Shown: positions 24,601 to 37,982 of the stretch, one piece after another | Numbering within the stretch: the stretch's first letter is position 1 | How the letters are laid out: each line of letters starts with the position of its first letter | Assembly (NCBI GenBank): GCA_905250115.1 | Contig: CAJNOI010000020.1 | Coordinates: 532,804-596,803, forward strand | Length of the DNA stretch: 64,000 nucleotides | Source of the DNA: Adineta steineri | Taxonomy: Eukaryota > Rotifera > Eurotatoria > Adinetida > Adinetidae | Direction of reading: 5' to 3' | Program-made: the position numbers and the translations under genes | The notes under the pieces: generated by a model | What the model was told of the DNA's origin: nothing | What the model saw: only the letters and a program-made list of their open reading frames with translations | Databases searched by the model: none

Positions 24601-27600
24601 TCCTTCTCCGTACGGGAAGGAGTTTATCTGTAATAAAGACCTGTTTGTAAACTTATAATTTTATATATGAGTTCCACAAACTAAAAAACCTTCGTGATCT
24701 AAACTAGTTTTTCTTTCAATGAACAAATTCTATGGAATTATAAGTAAATGATCTGAAGGTTGAACCTTATTTCATCAATTTACTACTAATTAGTGTCTAT
24801 CATGATATTATATCAGATTCTGACAGTTGAATTCAATGAAATTTCAACACTAATGAGACTCCGATATCATTCTATTATCAATAGAAATTATTCTTTTGAA
24901 TAGATTTTTGTTCAAACATGTTATTCTGCTTATATATTATATAAGTCTGTCTTACTTTGCATGTACAAGTGAAAAGGTTAGATTAATAATTCTGCACATC
25001 GTAAACGCCCTGTTTATATATTACACTCTGCCATAAATTAGTTGTTCTATTTTACAGACATTTATATTCACTCATCTAACTCATCATAGAAATAAAACTT
25101 ACCGAGCATCATTGTCTTCAATTCGAGGTGTTACTGAACCACTTCTTGGTGATGATAATATACCTTTTAACGCTAAATAATATAAAATATATGTATTATG
25201 AAACATCTATTTTTAACTTACTAGTAGATGGTTGAGTATGAGTACTAGATGTTACTTCTCGTCTTGGTTCACTATGAGATCGTTGTGAATTGTCAATTAG
25301 TTTTTCTTCATCAGATCCATTAGTAATCATTGATGTACGACCAACACGACTCAAACGTTGATATGTTATATCTTCATTATCGATTGTTGAATTTGAGAAA
25401 TCATTTATTTCAGGTTCTTTAAATGAAACATGTTGTTTAAGATTATTATTTAATTGAACAATTTTCAAAATTGAACGATCTTTTACATCACTAGAATTAT
25501 GTATTTTATTTTTTGATTAAGAATCTTCTAATTAAATATATTTACTTCACATCATCTAATTGATAGAAAATATCTTTTTCAGTTTCACGTATATATATTC
25601 GAATATTCTCCGTATCCATTTGTTTCATTGTTAAATATTGTGGAAATGCTCTTAAATTAAATACTAATAATTTTAAAACGAAAAAAATAGAAATAAAATT
25701 TTACCGAACAAATAACGCTTTTAATGTATCTAAACATGATATATAAGCTGGTAGAAGAACTTTTTTTGTTTCATTTCCACATATTAAAAAACAAAGACCA
25801 AGTGAATTTGTTTTTGATGTATTTATAGCAGGTTTAATTATAAACGGAAGACTTGACCGAATTTGATTATTACGAATAAAACCTATTTGAATATATATAT
25901 TATATATATTGAAAAAGAAAATTTTTATTTTTATTATACCATTAATATTTCCTACGGGTACTTCGTCCTCTGTTGGATTAGTTGATGATGAACGTTGATG
26001 GGATGTATTATTTCGTGGCTATTGAGAGAGATAATAAATGTTATATAAAGATCTAATTATCAAGTTTTTTGTCTTTTTACCATCATTGGGGTTGATACAG
26101 TCGATGATGGAGATTTACTTCTGAGTATATCCATAAGTATACGTTGCTGTTCATTATCATTCTATAAAAAGAAAAATTTCTCCTTGTACTAATTCATTCA
26201 CTCATATAATCCGATTAGATCAGATTCATATCCAACTCTATGCCTCTGGACAATTATATGAAGGACTTTGAATTGCATTTTGAAGTGTTCTATCTAACTA
26301 TTCTTACTTATTCATACAACTCATGTGTCTGTTTAAGCATCATCTCGTGAGTTGTATATATGATTTATATTATGCAACATGAATGTAGTAAATATACAAG
26401 AATCAATCATTCGATGAGGATGATTTCTTAATAGTTCTCTCTCTCTCTCGTAATTTGTCGTAGAAAAAAAAAAGAATGATTTCATTCGGGTGACTGCTAT
26501 TGGTAAAACATGAGAATGAAAACCTTCAACAAATCATGTGGAACTTCTACAGGCAAAGTATGTCTCTTCTAATTAATATTCATACACAAAAAAGAAAGAT
26601 GTTAATCTTCGATTGAAATTCTCTAAGGAAAAATTCATTTTTTTTTTCTTATCTACCTTCATAATGGATCAATGTGAAAAGTATTAAATACAATGATTTT
26701 TGACGTTAACTTCAGATTGTTGCAATTGCTTGTCGATTATAACTAACACATCGTATGAACTGTCCGTCTTACATCTATATGTTACGCGTTCTTATTTATT
26801 CTTTCTTTTCTTCTTTTTTTTTTTGCTTCATACAATTACGTTATTTAGTACGAACAACGCATCTAAGTAAATCTCGGGTAGACAAGACAATCAACTCTTC
26901 ATGTAAAAAGAAATGATAATTCTGTAAAAAAAAAAAGAAGAAGAAAGAGAGAACGTGTTAAGAAGACATGATGCAATGACGACGATAGGATCTTAAATTA
27001 ACTTTTAGTTTTAAAGAACGGAAAAAAAGATTAATAACTAGATTTTTCTTTTCTTTATCAATAGAAACAATGACTATGTATATACAGTTGTTCGACCATA
27101 GCATATACTAATTCAAAACAGTAGAGGTCAATAGAGAGAACACACAAGGAAACTGAGTAATGACAATGATCAAACAAGTTAGTAAAGTAATACAGGACGT
27201 AATATGTATATATATATACACAATGAATGGACAATATGTGCATGCACGAAGCAAAACAATGTCCCCTCGAGTGTCTCTCATTATAATGACCAACTGTTTG
27301 AAACGAAGATAGACATGAGATATATTATCTGAGGAATTGAAAAAAAAAGAGAGAAGTGTATGTGTGTAGACATACATTGTAATGTATGAAATAATTAGTA
27401 ATTTTCTTTTATCCGAATTATTCATTAGGAAAATCGATTTGAAATAATTGCATGATATTAAATAGAAGATTTCTCTAGAGTCTATTTACCTTTGAATAAT
27501 TTTCATGATGATGATTATTATTATTATTAACTTCAAGACATTCATCTTCTTTAACTGATTGTAATGGTTTCGAATATGCACTGGTAATCATATTTAAACA

Positions 27601-28918
27601 TTTATTATTATTATATAAAATTGCTGTTTCAATATCATATGTTGATTTTGATTTAGTATTATTATTTGTAACATTTTTTATTTGCGATGTTAATCCAGAT
27701 GATGATGATGATGATGAATCTGTTGATCGACTCATAATTGTTCTTGGATCTTGACGAAATGAATTAGATGGTGTTGTCGTTTGTGATGACATTGATGTAT
27801 TACCAACACTACGTGATGAATCAGTACGAACTGGTATTGGTGGTCGTTGACGTGCCGATGTCGAATCTTTGATAGGTGTTGTTGATTTAACTTTAGGTGG
27901 TGTTTCAGCATAAATATTACTTCGTTCTAAATCCGAATAATCCATCATAATATGTTTAGGTGAATTAAGAGATTTCATATTTTGATAGGCTTTTATATGT
28001 TGGTAATCATCAATTCCATTCGGTTTTGTCTTTCGAGCAATGGTATTTGTAGGAGAATCATTAACTAAGAAAAAGAAAGAATAGATTATTAGAATCTAGA
28101 CTGTTAATAAAAGAAAAATAACATAGATTGCCATTTACATCCTAATCAAGACGAGAAGAAGAAAAAAAATGATTATTGTTTAAAGAATCCAAGGTTTTTT
28201 CTTCTTTGTTTGAAGAAAATTAAAGCTCAAGTATACAGCTGTGAGACTATACATAAATCAAATACAAGTTTTTTTTCTACTACTAAAATATTAAAGAATC
28301 CTAAAAAAAAAAGACGACGAAGAAGAAATTAATTTCGAAGTCTTACGTAACTTCAATATAATCTTCTAATATTGTATATATTATTCTTAACTAAAAAAGG
28401 TCATTATTCTGTTAACTAAGTATATCCAGATCTATTTGAATAACAATACACATAGTCTTATTCAAGGTGAATACATATGTTAGAATAATTTTCTCTTAGG
28501 ATTCAATATAGTTAACATCATCATTTTGTTCACCTACTGTGAGATCTATAAACATAAAAGAAACAACTAAATTCTCTTCAACCTGCTGTTCTATATGAGG
28601 TCATTGATATCTATGTAGTTACAAATACAATGAACAAAAGAGAAAGGAGATTGACTTGAGAATAAACTGATGAAGTCAAACTTTTATTTACTAACCGCGT
28701 CGGACTACGGTCATCATATATAAACGAACGAAATATGATACTTATGTGTACGAAAAAAAAAGAAAAAAAGAAGAATGAACTTTTCAGTTATATAATATCA
28801 TCAAGAAAAAATAAGATGAATTAATTAATAAACACCTACTTTCATATGTTTGTTTAACTATCCAGTTCCAAACACGATCATAGACTTTTTTCATCGAATC
28901 AATATTGCTATTATTCAT
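21662..28918 (-). CDS. SRCIN1: SRCIN1/KIAA1217-like (p140Cap/SKT family) scaffold protein
   Basis: An actin- and Src-linked adaptor of the p140Cap/sickle-tail family, acting at the cortex and in synapses or junctions in vertebrates. With first exon A the 16 exons sum to 926 codons: 28840-28918, 27490-28064, 26081-26161, 25940-26018, 25705-25882, 25546-25650, 25222-25490, 25103-25172, 24108-24351, 23963-24054, 23765-23895, 23655-23712, 22558-22641, 22361-22499, 22222-22305 and 21662-22171. The AIP3-like domain (25546-25882) has AFPQYLTMKQMDTENIRIYI, matching AFPQKLTM..IYIKDE in vertebrate members. The exon 24108-24351 has MEKQLESLTDLVKQL, matching MEKQIASLTGLVQSA, and a predicted coiled coil (LRNDLISIRRMQQSIQENF) follows. 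The protein ends in SVTDL, a class I PDZ ligand. The 5' part is Ser/Thr/Pro-rich. Introns of 1.0 kb (22642-23654) and 1.3 kb (26162-27489) are long here. Three further first exons lie upstream, listed separately. Confidence 0.85.
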
Positions 28919-29791
28919 TGTCAAGTTTTTATTTAATACATCCAATATATGTAATATTGTGTTTAAATTGTTTTGTTTCTTTTACTTTTCTTTTTTTCTT
29001 TACATATATAAAGTTTTTTTTAACGAAAGAAAAAAAACGTCAGTACGACAATGAACATAAGAATAAAAGACAGAATGTGACGAAAAACGCATGCTCTCCT
29101 CTCATCTAATCAATCAATATTTTAAAAATAACAAAGAAAAAAAAAGAATGTATGAATATTTTCTATAATATATATCGTAGTTTAAGATAAAATAGATTTC
29201 GATACCAATTATTTATTTCTAATATAAACAAAAAAGGTTATTTATCGTGTTTCAGAAATCTTAAATGAGCATAACTATTTAGGACATATGTTTATCCGAA
29301 AGTTATTCTTTATCTTTCTTTGTTATTCATATAAATATCAACAAATCGATTTGACTCAATTATTCAATAGATTGATCAATCCAGGTTTTTCTATTAGTTA
29401 CAGCTATATCAATAATGATCATTATCTCATATGTATTCAATCAAATATGTGATCTCGTTTTTCAAGGTGATAAATGTGAAATTGAAAGTAATGACATAAT
29501 AGCTTCTTTTTTTTTCAATCGAATACATATGAAACAGATGCTCAATATGTGTCTACCGAGAAAAAGAAATGGCACTTACAATTGACAATATTGAAATAAT
29601 CAATACACATTCTCGTTTCTTTTTTTTTTTATACAAATGTAATAGTCGATGATAATGATGATGGCATTTGAACAAGAGAAGAAAAAAACGTTTTCAAGGT
29701 TTCAAAAGTCATTTGAACTTTTTCTTTTTTTTTCTCAATAGGTTAGAGATTGATTGAGTTTTTAAATGTAAAAATTATAATAGTTTTCTAC

Positions 29792-29879
29792 CTGCTGTTA
29801 AACATATTATTCGTCGATGTACAACAAGATTTTCTAATGATCGTGTTAATGAAAATCGATCCGTTAAAGTTGACCACAT
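29792..29879 (-). other. Alternative first coding exon B of the SRCIN1-like gene
   Basis: An 88-bp exon, 29 codons plus one base, starting MWSTLTDRFSLTRSLENLVV and ending with a GTAGAAA donor. Phase 1 is exactly what the common second exon (27490-28064, acceptor at 28065) requires. The encoded start has no domain similarity that I recognise. Support is the ATG, clean frame, donor and phase. Confidence 0.6.
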
Positions 29880-30673
29880 AGCGAGAAGATGAAGAAAAAT
29901 GAACGTTGTCACCTTACTACTGTCCTATGTTTTATTTCTTATCTATTCTTTCTCTATCTCAGTTTGTTTATACATAGTTCTAACATAGTTCAATTTTTTT
30001 TCTCTTTCTCTCGTTATATCTATATGTCGCACCTTTTCTCTCTGTCCTTTTCCGTTTCGTTATAATCAATTAAAGTAGTTATATCATATTTACTAGAAAT
30101 AAACTATTTGTATATATTATTTGATCGTTCAATCTTTTTCTTAGTGATCAAATTCTCTAGTAATAAAAAAAAACAAGAACATTAATTACACTCTAATCTA
30201 CATACCATATGAAATAATGACTGGCATATTGTTGTTTTTTGTTTATATAACAAGTTTAAATAAAATAAACGAATAAAAATTATTGATGATTCTCATTTAT
30301 TATCGAATAAAAGACTGTTTACAGTTGTCTTCAAACTGACAATAACTCATTAGATTTTAATGAAGTCAAAGCATATTTTCTTTTTCTGTAAGCAAATAAG
30401 AACAAGACGGATGTAGACATCTCATCAATTTTCTATGAAAAAAAAGGGAAAATCTCTTTTATTGAACTTCCGTCTGTCAACAAATCAATCAAGCATACGA
30501 CATAAAAAAATTATTTATGTCAAAACGTCATCTTTCTTTTTTTTTCTCTTCTCACTTGAAGAAAAACAAAGAAGAAGAAAAAAAACCTGTCAATTGTTGA
30601 AAGGTTAATTTAATAATGAATCTGTCTATCATATCGACTAATATTTTAAAATAAAGATGAATTAAACGTTTAC

Positions 30674-30743
30674 CTTGTTTCATCGATTGATAATAAGATG
30701 AACTTCTTAATAACCAAATATTATCAATATGACCGAGTTTCAT
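30674..30743 (-). other. Alternative first coding exon C of the SRCIN1-like gene
   Basis: A 70-bp exon, 23 codons plus one base, starting MKLGHIDNIWLLRSSSYYQS and ending CAAG before GTAAAC. It is again phase 1 and compatible with the common second exon. Evidence is the same as for exon B; a chance ORF with a donor cannot be ruled out. Confidence 0.55.
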
Positions 30744-31757
30744 ATGTCTGTCAATTGAAATTAATACGATAGAAAAATCAAATTGATGATTATTTATAGA
30801 AAATTGATCGAACCAATGATTTCCATATTTAAGATTCTTTTACATTTTTATGACAATATGAACGAATGAATTTCTATTAATCTGATCTTCTCGTGTGCTC
30901 TTGACTTAAAATAATAGATAATTCATTTAAATTACGCTAGAATTATCTTTCTATGAAGGCCATGAATTGTTACACACAAGAAAAAAAACGAACGAAGAAT
31001 CAAACTTGTCTATGTAAACATTACGTTCATATATGAACATGTGTCGGAACTAATTTGAACATACTTATATGAACATCGTAATAGCGTACAGTAAAAAAAG
31101 AATATATATACATATATATATACATCTGTCGAAGTTAATTATATCTATGAAAGACAATCTCATATTCTTTCTATTGCACACTTGACTGTATTATAAATAT
31201 ATACAAAACTTGTCCTAGAAGAATTAGTTATTTGTCATTCAACTAGAAACTATTGATAGTGACAGTAGTATAGAATGATTAGTGAAATAAGTAATTGAAT
31301 GAATACTATTCCCTTCAGGTAATTTAAAATTCTATGATGTAACATATATATATTTGTCACAGCATGTATATTACATCCTGATGACACATACATACAAAAG
31401 AATACGGAAAAAGTTTATGATAATGGTAATCAATATTTTAACATTTGAGAACAAATGTTGTTCAAGAAAAAAGAAAAAGGAGTTTTATCATATATAAATT
31501 TAGTAAATAGATATAATTTATCTTTTTATTGGGTCAATTACTTTTATATTATCTAAATATCTAATTGATTTTCTTTTCTTAGTGAATGAAACAAAGAAGA
31601 GAGAAAAAAACTAATATATATAATTAAACATTTGTATTATTCTTCGTCATGATCTGTAAACTCCTATTATGTAATAATTCACATTGTTGAATATATGAAA
31701 AACTTTCTCATATTATATATATATATATATTTAATGTAAAAGGAATATAATACTTAC

Positions 31758-31809
31758 TATGATGTGATGTTTGAAGATGTTTTTGTATTTTTGAGTCAGA
31801 TACACCCAT
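31758..31809 (-). other. Alternative first coding exon D of the SRCIN1-like gene, myristoylation signal
   Basis: A 52-bp exon, 17 codons plus one base, starting MGVSDSKIQKHLQTSHH and ending before a GTAAGT donor, phase 1. MGVSDS satisfies the N-myristoylation consensus (Gly2, Ser6). Vertebrate SRCIN1 also begins MGNAPS, so this may be the ancestral full-length start. It lies 3.7 kb upstream of the common second exon. Confidence 0.65.
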
Positions 31810-34474
31810 AATTTAAGCAAATATTGTAGATTGAATTATAGAGTTTGAATAGAAGAATAATAATAACACAACAAATAAAAAAATGACGTGTCGACAGTTT
31901 CTAGATGTGTTAATCTAAAAAACAAAAATGTGACGATGACCATCGATTCATCTTCATACAATCAATTGTAAACAAAAAAGTACAATCAATAATTACGTGC
32001 CTGATCCTCCGATTACAAGAACAACATCTGTGTATGCACATTTATATATATATATGAACCAACTGTGTACTAATAACGAAGGCTTTAATCGATTGATTTT
32101 GTATATGATAGGCATAAGATGAAAGTGAGATAAAATAAAAGAAGACAAACTAGTGATGATGACATCTGAGAAATGCATACAAGGTTTTTTTATGTCGTGC
32201 ACACTCTTGCATGCTTTGTGAGATGTCGAAGGTTAAAAAAGAAAGAGTATGAGAGAATCAAGATGAATATTTGTAAACTTACATTGGAAAAATAAATGCA
32301 AGTCATGAGACAGATGTGTATCATCGATCATATTTGAGAAATATAAACGAATGAACAAAAGAAGAATACACAACATTGATTATGTTTTGTTAGTATTTCA
32401 ATCTTTATTTATATATAAAGATAGAAGGAAACAGAAGAAGAAGAAGAAGAAACATCTTACTCAAAAATATAAGTTTTATAGAAATATTTTCTTCTGAAAT
32501 TTCATGCTTTATATATATATATGGAGAGAGAGAATATCAGTTTACTTCAATTCTCTGATTGTGCATACACAAACATACAATTACTTACCGTAATACACCT
32601 TCACATGACGATTGTATATTTACAGTTGACCCATAATTCAATTAGTTCTTACCTTAGGTATATACTTCTTTTCTTTTCTTTCTTTTTTTTCTTCTCCTCT
32701 GTGTTCTATTCATATCATAAGAACCGTGCTTAATAGAACTATTTGATTTTACTTCTTCTTCTTCTAGCACCTCGACATTCTCAACTAGTAATATAATGAT
32801 CAAATGTACCGGTTATTTAATCATATATATATACATTTGTGATTATGTCTTCCTATGTCTATAAAGAAGTGAACGACAAAGACAAATATTGTATTGTGTC
32901 ACTACTCAATTAATGTTCATAATTTTTTCAAAATTTCTCTTTAAAATAATGATAAAATAAAATAGAAGCTGTACTTTATCAAATATTACTTGATTTATTT
33001 CTTTTAATAGAATTTAATTAAAAATATCTTTTATGTACACTTACATTATTAAATTTGATTTATCTATTAAACAAACCATAAAAATGATTGTTAACATAAT
33101 GAACAGTGAATGAAGTTAATAATATTCTCTATTTCTTGTTCTTCTCTATTCTCTGTCTATCTATCTATCTATCTATTAACTTGATCTTTGTCAATGCCAT
33201 ATGCATGCAAGTGTAGATGAATGTATATATATATATATACGATATGATTCAATCGAACAAACGACAACAAGGATAAAAAATATCAATCTCAATAAATAGA
33301 TAATGAAGAAACTAAGGACAACTTGCTCAATTGACTTAAAACACGCATAGAACTAATTTTATAGTTATATTATGATTATGTTAAGAATCGTAAGCTTACG
33401 TAATAATAAACATTATGATTAGAGTCGCAATATCTTGGATAACATTAATCTTTTCTTTTTCTTCTTATATTCTATTATACATATGTTGTCAAATATCTGC
33501 TCACGCTTTGATATAGGTCTTCAGATGTGAATAAGCAAGTGATATAGTTATGTATATTGTCAATCATTACAAGAATTGTATTGTGTTGTTCTTCTTCTAT
33601 TCATTTGTACTGCATCTATAATCTATATAGATTGTTTATCAATGATTTCTATCCCCTGTTGTGAATGATTACAGAATAAAAACTATAACAGGAACAATCT
33701 AATCTCGTTGAAATCGTTCTCAATAGAGTAACTGATCCGGAAATGGCTTCTATTTTTTTATTCTAATAACTGCTAATTTTTTATGCATAATAATGTCTCT
33801 AGATAGTCGATTACTATTGCGTCAACAATGATGAGAATCCTAGAAGTTAAAATAACATTCATTTAGGTAGATAACAAAATCAACTATCATAATTCTTCTG
33901 TTATCAATTAAATAACTAATGAGATCTACATTCTATTTATGATAAAAAAAAGTATATGTACTCACTGACTATTTTAGAGTATAAAATCAGAAATATGACT
34001 ATATAAAGGTGTTAAATATCTGTTGAGTTTACTCTCTATGATTGAGATTTGACATACTAAGAGAATATGTCATTAGAAGTGCGACAAGTCATACTCATTA
34101 ATAATTAATAGAAATTTTTTTTTACTTTAATTTTATTTCTTTTGTATTTTAATACAGGAAGATCCTTGAAGGTTACTGTCTTCTGCAGAGCATAATGAAG
34201 GACTTTCTCATACCTAGAATAAGTTGTAACATTCTTAAACAATATTTTTTTTTCTCCCAGGTAGCAAAATTTAATATCTAAATTTTAAAATAAATAATCT
34301 ATTTGAAACTATAGGGAGCGTATCTATGAAATAAAAAAAAAGGAAATCAATTTCATTTGTGTAAGATAAACAAGATAATTACTAATATTATCAAATAGAA
34401 ATCTCTACATTTATATCAAAGTTCTTATTCTAAACTTTCAATATTCGATAAGATCAGTTGAAATATAATATGTC
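31810..34474. other. Intergenic, no gene seen; (CTAT)n microsatellite
   Basis: Promoter side of the SRCIN1-like gene. A (CTAT)n run lies at about 33155-33176 and (TA)n runs at several places. No exon-like reading frame was found on either strand. Confidence 0.5.
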
Positions 34475-35142
34475 TTAAATAATTACAATAAAATGCTTCA
34501 TTTATAAAACATATCATAAGAGTATCTTTTAACAAAAAGAAAAAAAAAAAGAAAAAGTTGCCTCCTACTATATCGAAATACAACAGAAAGAAAATTATTG
34601 CGGAACTATGGTATTACTCCTTATACTTTGTGTATAATTTCTATTAAGAATTCTATCGTAATTCTTAATATTAAATATTCTGATAAGCATATATAATAAT
34701 AAATGATGATTTTTATTTGAATTACACGGCATTGGTATATTGTTATATATGAGAATGTATTCACCTTTTTACAATAGTATTTGTAAGTTAATGAGCAGTA
34801 ATCGAGTGACATCTTTACGTAAAATAATATATAATTCTATTAAAAGAATGAATGAATTCTGTTCATTAAAATAATCATTAGAAATGCAAAAAAGAATATT
34901 AATTGCTCTTACATTTAAAAATGCCAAAAGATCATTTGATAAGTCCAAATTTTTATTAATTCAAAAGTCATCTAATATTTACCTTTTATCAAATTCGTAT
35001 ATGAATAACGAATAATATCAATGCAAAATTTACCGATTGATAAATATCGTTTTATACGTTTAAAATAATTTTCAGATTATTTCTACTGTTTAGTATCATT
35101 ATTCTATAGAAAAAACTAAGATTTTTCTCATTTATTATCTTA
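34475..35142 (+). repeat. Left copy of the NOP10-promoter duplication
   Basis: This stretch matches 40194-40760 base by base over most of its length, in direct orientation. It begins TTAAATAATTACAA and ends TTATTATCTTA. The end corresponds to the first 22 nt of the NOP10 coding region (ATGTTTCTCATG..), but here the start codon reads ATT, so this copy is a dead gene start. It also has about 78 bp (near 34670-34747) that the right copy lacks, plus scattered single differences. The copies are therefore not recent. Confidence 0.9.
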
Positions 35143-35143
35143 A

Positions 35144-35280
35144 TATATGTAAAAAGGGTAACTGGTTATTCTTGTATATTCGAGATATAACCTTGAGCAG
35201 CGACACTCTCTCGAAATAAAAAATATGATTTTTTTGTAGATCTTTATTGACCGATTCTGTCAAGTTAAGGCTTGACTTCA
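35144..35280 (+). repeat. Left inverted terminal repeat of the composite element
   Basis: About 137 bp whose reverse complement recurs, with substitutions, at 40044-40193. Shared landmarks are GGTTATTCTTGTATATTC, CACTCTCTCGA, TTTATTGACCGAT and TCAAGTTA..CTTGACTTCAT. The last landmark is itself a short palindrome. Confidence 0.88.
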
Positions 35281-35464
35281 TGAGAATCTCTTTGGTATGT
35301 TGTAATAAGTCAGGGTGTAACACTTTTGAGACACTTACATCCACCCTTTAGTTCGTTTTACTTATTTTAAACCTCGATAATAATCCTTTCTTTCTTCCAG
35401 GTATTTCTACCATTACTGTGATATTTTTTCAGATGTAATCTCTTCTATCCTTCATCTAAATCTC

Positions 35465-35503
35465 TGCGCATAGGATATCATCAAAGATAATATCCTATGC
35501 GCA
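35465..35503. repeat. Perfect 14-bp-stem hairpin
   Basis: TGCGCATAGGATAT is followed after 11 nt by its exact reverse complement. In DNA this AT-rich such a GC-containing perfect palindrome is striking. It lies between the left terminal repeat and the first cargo gene. It could be a structured RNA element, a protein-binding palindrome or the remnant of a small inverted-repeat element. Confidence 0.85.
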
Positions 35504-35943
35504 TTTATCTCTATACCTAGAAAATTGAACCACATATATAAAACCCGCGTTTTTATATGTAAAAGTGTGTGAATAATGTGGTCTTCTGACTTAATTTTAT
35601 CAACGTCATTTATTATTTGGCCTTTTATAAACTTCTACACTCTCAAGCACGATTTACATTCAACATACTATACAACTTAACACGTTTTTATAGTTGTATG
35701 ACTCTTGTGTCCTAGATAAACTTTCACTCGATTTACTACTTTATATTTTCGTCCAATATAACCAACATATTCAAGTAAGTGAATAGGGGTTTTTGTTGCG
35801 AAGGGTATCGTTTGCAAAGTCGTTTTTCTTTGTTGCAATATAATGTAATATTAACCGTAATTTTCTCTTTTCATTATTTCTAGTAATTATGGCTTCAAAA
35901 TCCATTTAAAAAAAATAATCAAAAAGGCAATGCTACTAATTCA

Positions 35944-37982
35944 ATGAGCGAATTAGCCTGTGGATCAACTGTGAGCAAGTTTGAAACAGGTGAGTGAAAA
36001 TTCTCGAAATGAATTATAGTTATACTAAATTATGCAAAATTAACTAGGACAAGAAGATGAAGAATATTGGTTCGATGAAAACGATGAGCAACAGCTTGAT
36101 GAAATGGCTACTTGGCATGCAGAAATGATGGCTCTACCTGAGCATCTTCGAGTTGGGTGGGAAACCCTTGAAGTTAATACTGAGACAGATGTATCATTTT
36201 TGGACGAATCTGTCAATACAGAAGAATCATCATGTAGTAAACGAAAACAAGACGCATGTATTACACCATCGGTTGTGTCACAAAAGACCCACCGTGGCCA
36301 TCCGAATTCATCTGTGGCGTGTTCAAAATCAACAAATAATGTGCACAATGACCAAAGCAAAGAATAGTACGATTATTGGATACATCAAATATTGTTGGTT
36401 TGAAAGACGTTCAAAAGGTTAGGACATAGTTTTGATTCATACCTGACTAACTTTTTTTCTATTTACTCCTTTGATTACATTACAGAAAACTCAAACATCA
36501 TCTAAAAAAGATCAAATCTGTTCGATAACGCAGCCGTTGAAGCTGACATGTGCCAATAATGTGCACGTAAATAATACTAAACGTATATATTATATTTCTC
36601 ATACGATTGATTATTTTAGCCTATCAAACAATTAAAATTATTGGTAGACGAGCGTATTGATGCTCATTGGCAACGTGGCGAGATTAGAAAAATCTTTTCT
36701 TATAATGGTGATCAAGAAGATGTAAATACAATAAACTATTTAATATAGCTCTTCTAATGATATATTCATTTCTAGCATAGACTGAAAAGACTTTCAAACA
36801 ATTATTGAAAAAACTGGACAAGTACAATGATAAACTAGAAAGTGATACTTTGTTGGTAAGACTTCTACTTATCATACTTATTAATTCCTAGTCTAAATCA
36901 CTATTAATTTTAGCATGTTCTTACATAACGAGATCGTAAACCAGCGTTTTTAACAGCTACTGGGATTTATAATGATAAACTAGGCTGTAAACTTCATCAA
37001 AATAAACGTGCGGTCTATGTACTGACTATTGCTGTGCCGAAAGCGACTTATGTTAAGGTGTCATTGGATCAAACGATAAAAAATCTGAAAATTCTTCAAC
37101 CTGAAAATGTTAATATTCATGCTGACATAGTCAACATCAAAGGAAAAATAAGAGTATCAACGAATATTTCGCGTCGAATTTCTACGTATTACAGCTGCCA
37201 TTGGCGTATAGGTACGTACAGTTGCTTTACAGAACGCGCATATAGCTAGTTGGTAGATGCTACTAGAGATATTCATGGCGACGGAGTCGTGACAGATATG
37301 AGACTTTGAAAGAAACTTTCTAAGACGAACGCAATATGTCATTTTAAAATAATTCTGTTTTTCTGTACAGATTCAATTTCAAAGCTGGTACACTTTCTTA
37401 GATGCCAAGAAGATCTTCCTATAGAGATAATTGAACAAATCTCGATAAAACTCTTTAAACTTTGTTTAAAGTCTGTTTCTGAATTAATCCAAATGGAAAC
37501 ATTATGCTCTATGTTACTTGGACCGAATGGGAACTTTGGCTTCAACTTCGTAGGCCGACCGGATAAAAATTCGAAAAATGAAATGCGTATACATAGTAAG
37601 TATTATCAAACATACAAATTTCTATATTGCTCTATATGATAACACAAACACCTATTTATTTCATTGATGCGAGAGCTAATCCTTCGAAATTTAGATGATT
37701 ATTATTAATTTTTCTTTAGGTCGCCATCTCAACGACTATATGGCTGTTACATGCCTACAACCCGGTCGTGTTTATAGCCGTCCAGCTGACAACTGTACAG
37801 TAGTTGGCTTCGTTCGTGCGGAGACGGACTATCCAAGTGATTGTTATGTTCTTAGAAAACCGATTCAGTTTGCTGTTACTGAACACGCAAGATGGTATCA
37901 TCTCACTTTACCGAGCGGCAAAAGTGGTTATGTAAACAGTTTCTTTTGCGAAGGCGTTGTTCCTCATTGTAAGAACCGCTAA
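35944..37982 (+). CDS. Unrecognised spliced cargo gene with acidic N-terminus and C-terminal SH3-like domain
   Basis: Several plus-strand segments look coding. 35944 starts MSELACGSTVSKFETG and runs across an intron into an acidic stretch (EDEEYWFDENDEQQLDEMA). More segments lie at about 36486-36570, 36621-36720 (with LKLLVDERIDAHWQRGEIRK) and 36787-36855 (LKKLDKYNDKLE), and a longer one at about 36930-37150. The last two exons are firm: 37371-37595 and 37720-37982 join in phase 1 and end with a domain of about 80 residues, including AVTCLQPGRVYSRP, ARWYHLTLPSGKSGYV and several Cys. I read it as SH3-like (bacterial SH3b-type fold). The middle of the gene (about 36900-37330) does not read cleanly, so this may be one decayed gene or two. 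I cannot assign a function. The GC-richer codon use differs from host genes around it. Confidence 0.5.

Noticed and set aside
27108-27425. 105-codon minus-strand frame in the SRCIN1-like gene
   Set aside because: Lies within the 1.3-kb intron, no acceptor or donor in suitable phase, and hydrophobic low-complexity content.
36040-36360. 106-codon minus-strand frame
   Set aside because: Shadow of the plus-strand acidic exon of the cargo gene; the plus strand has matching splice sites.
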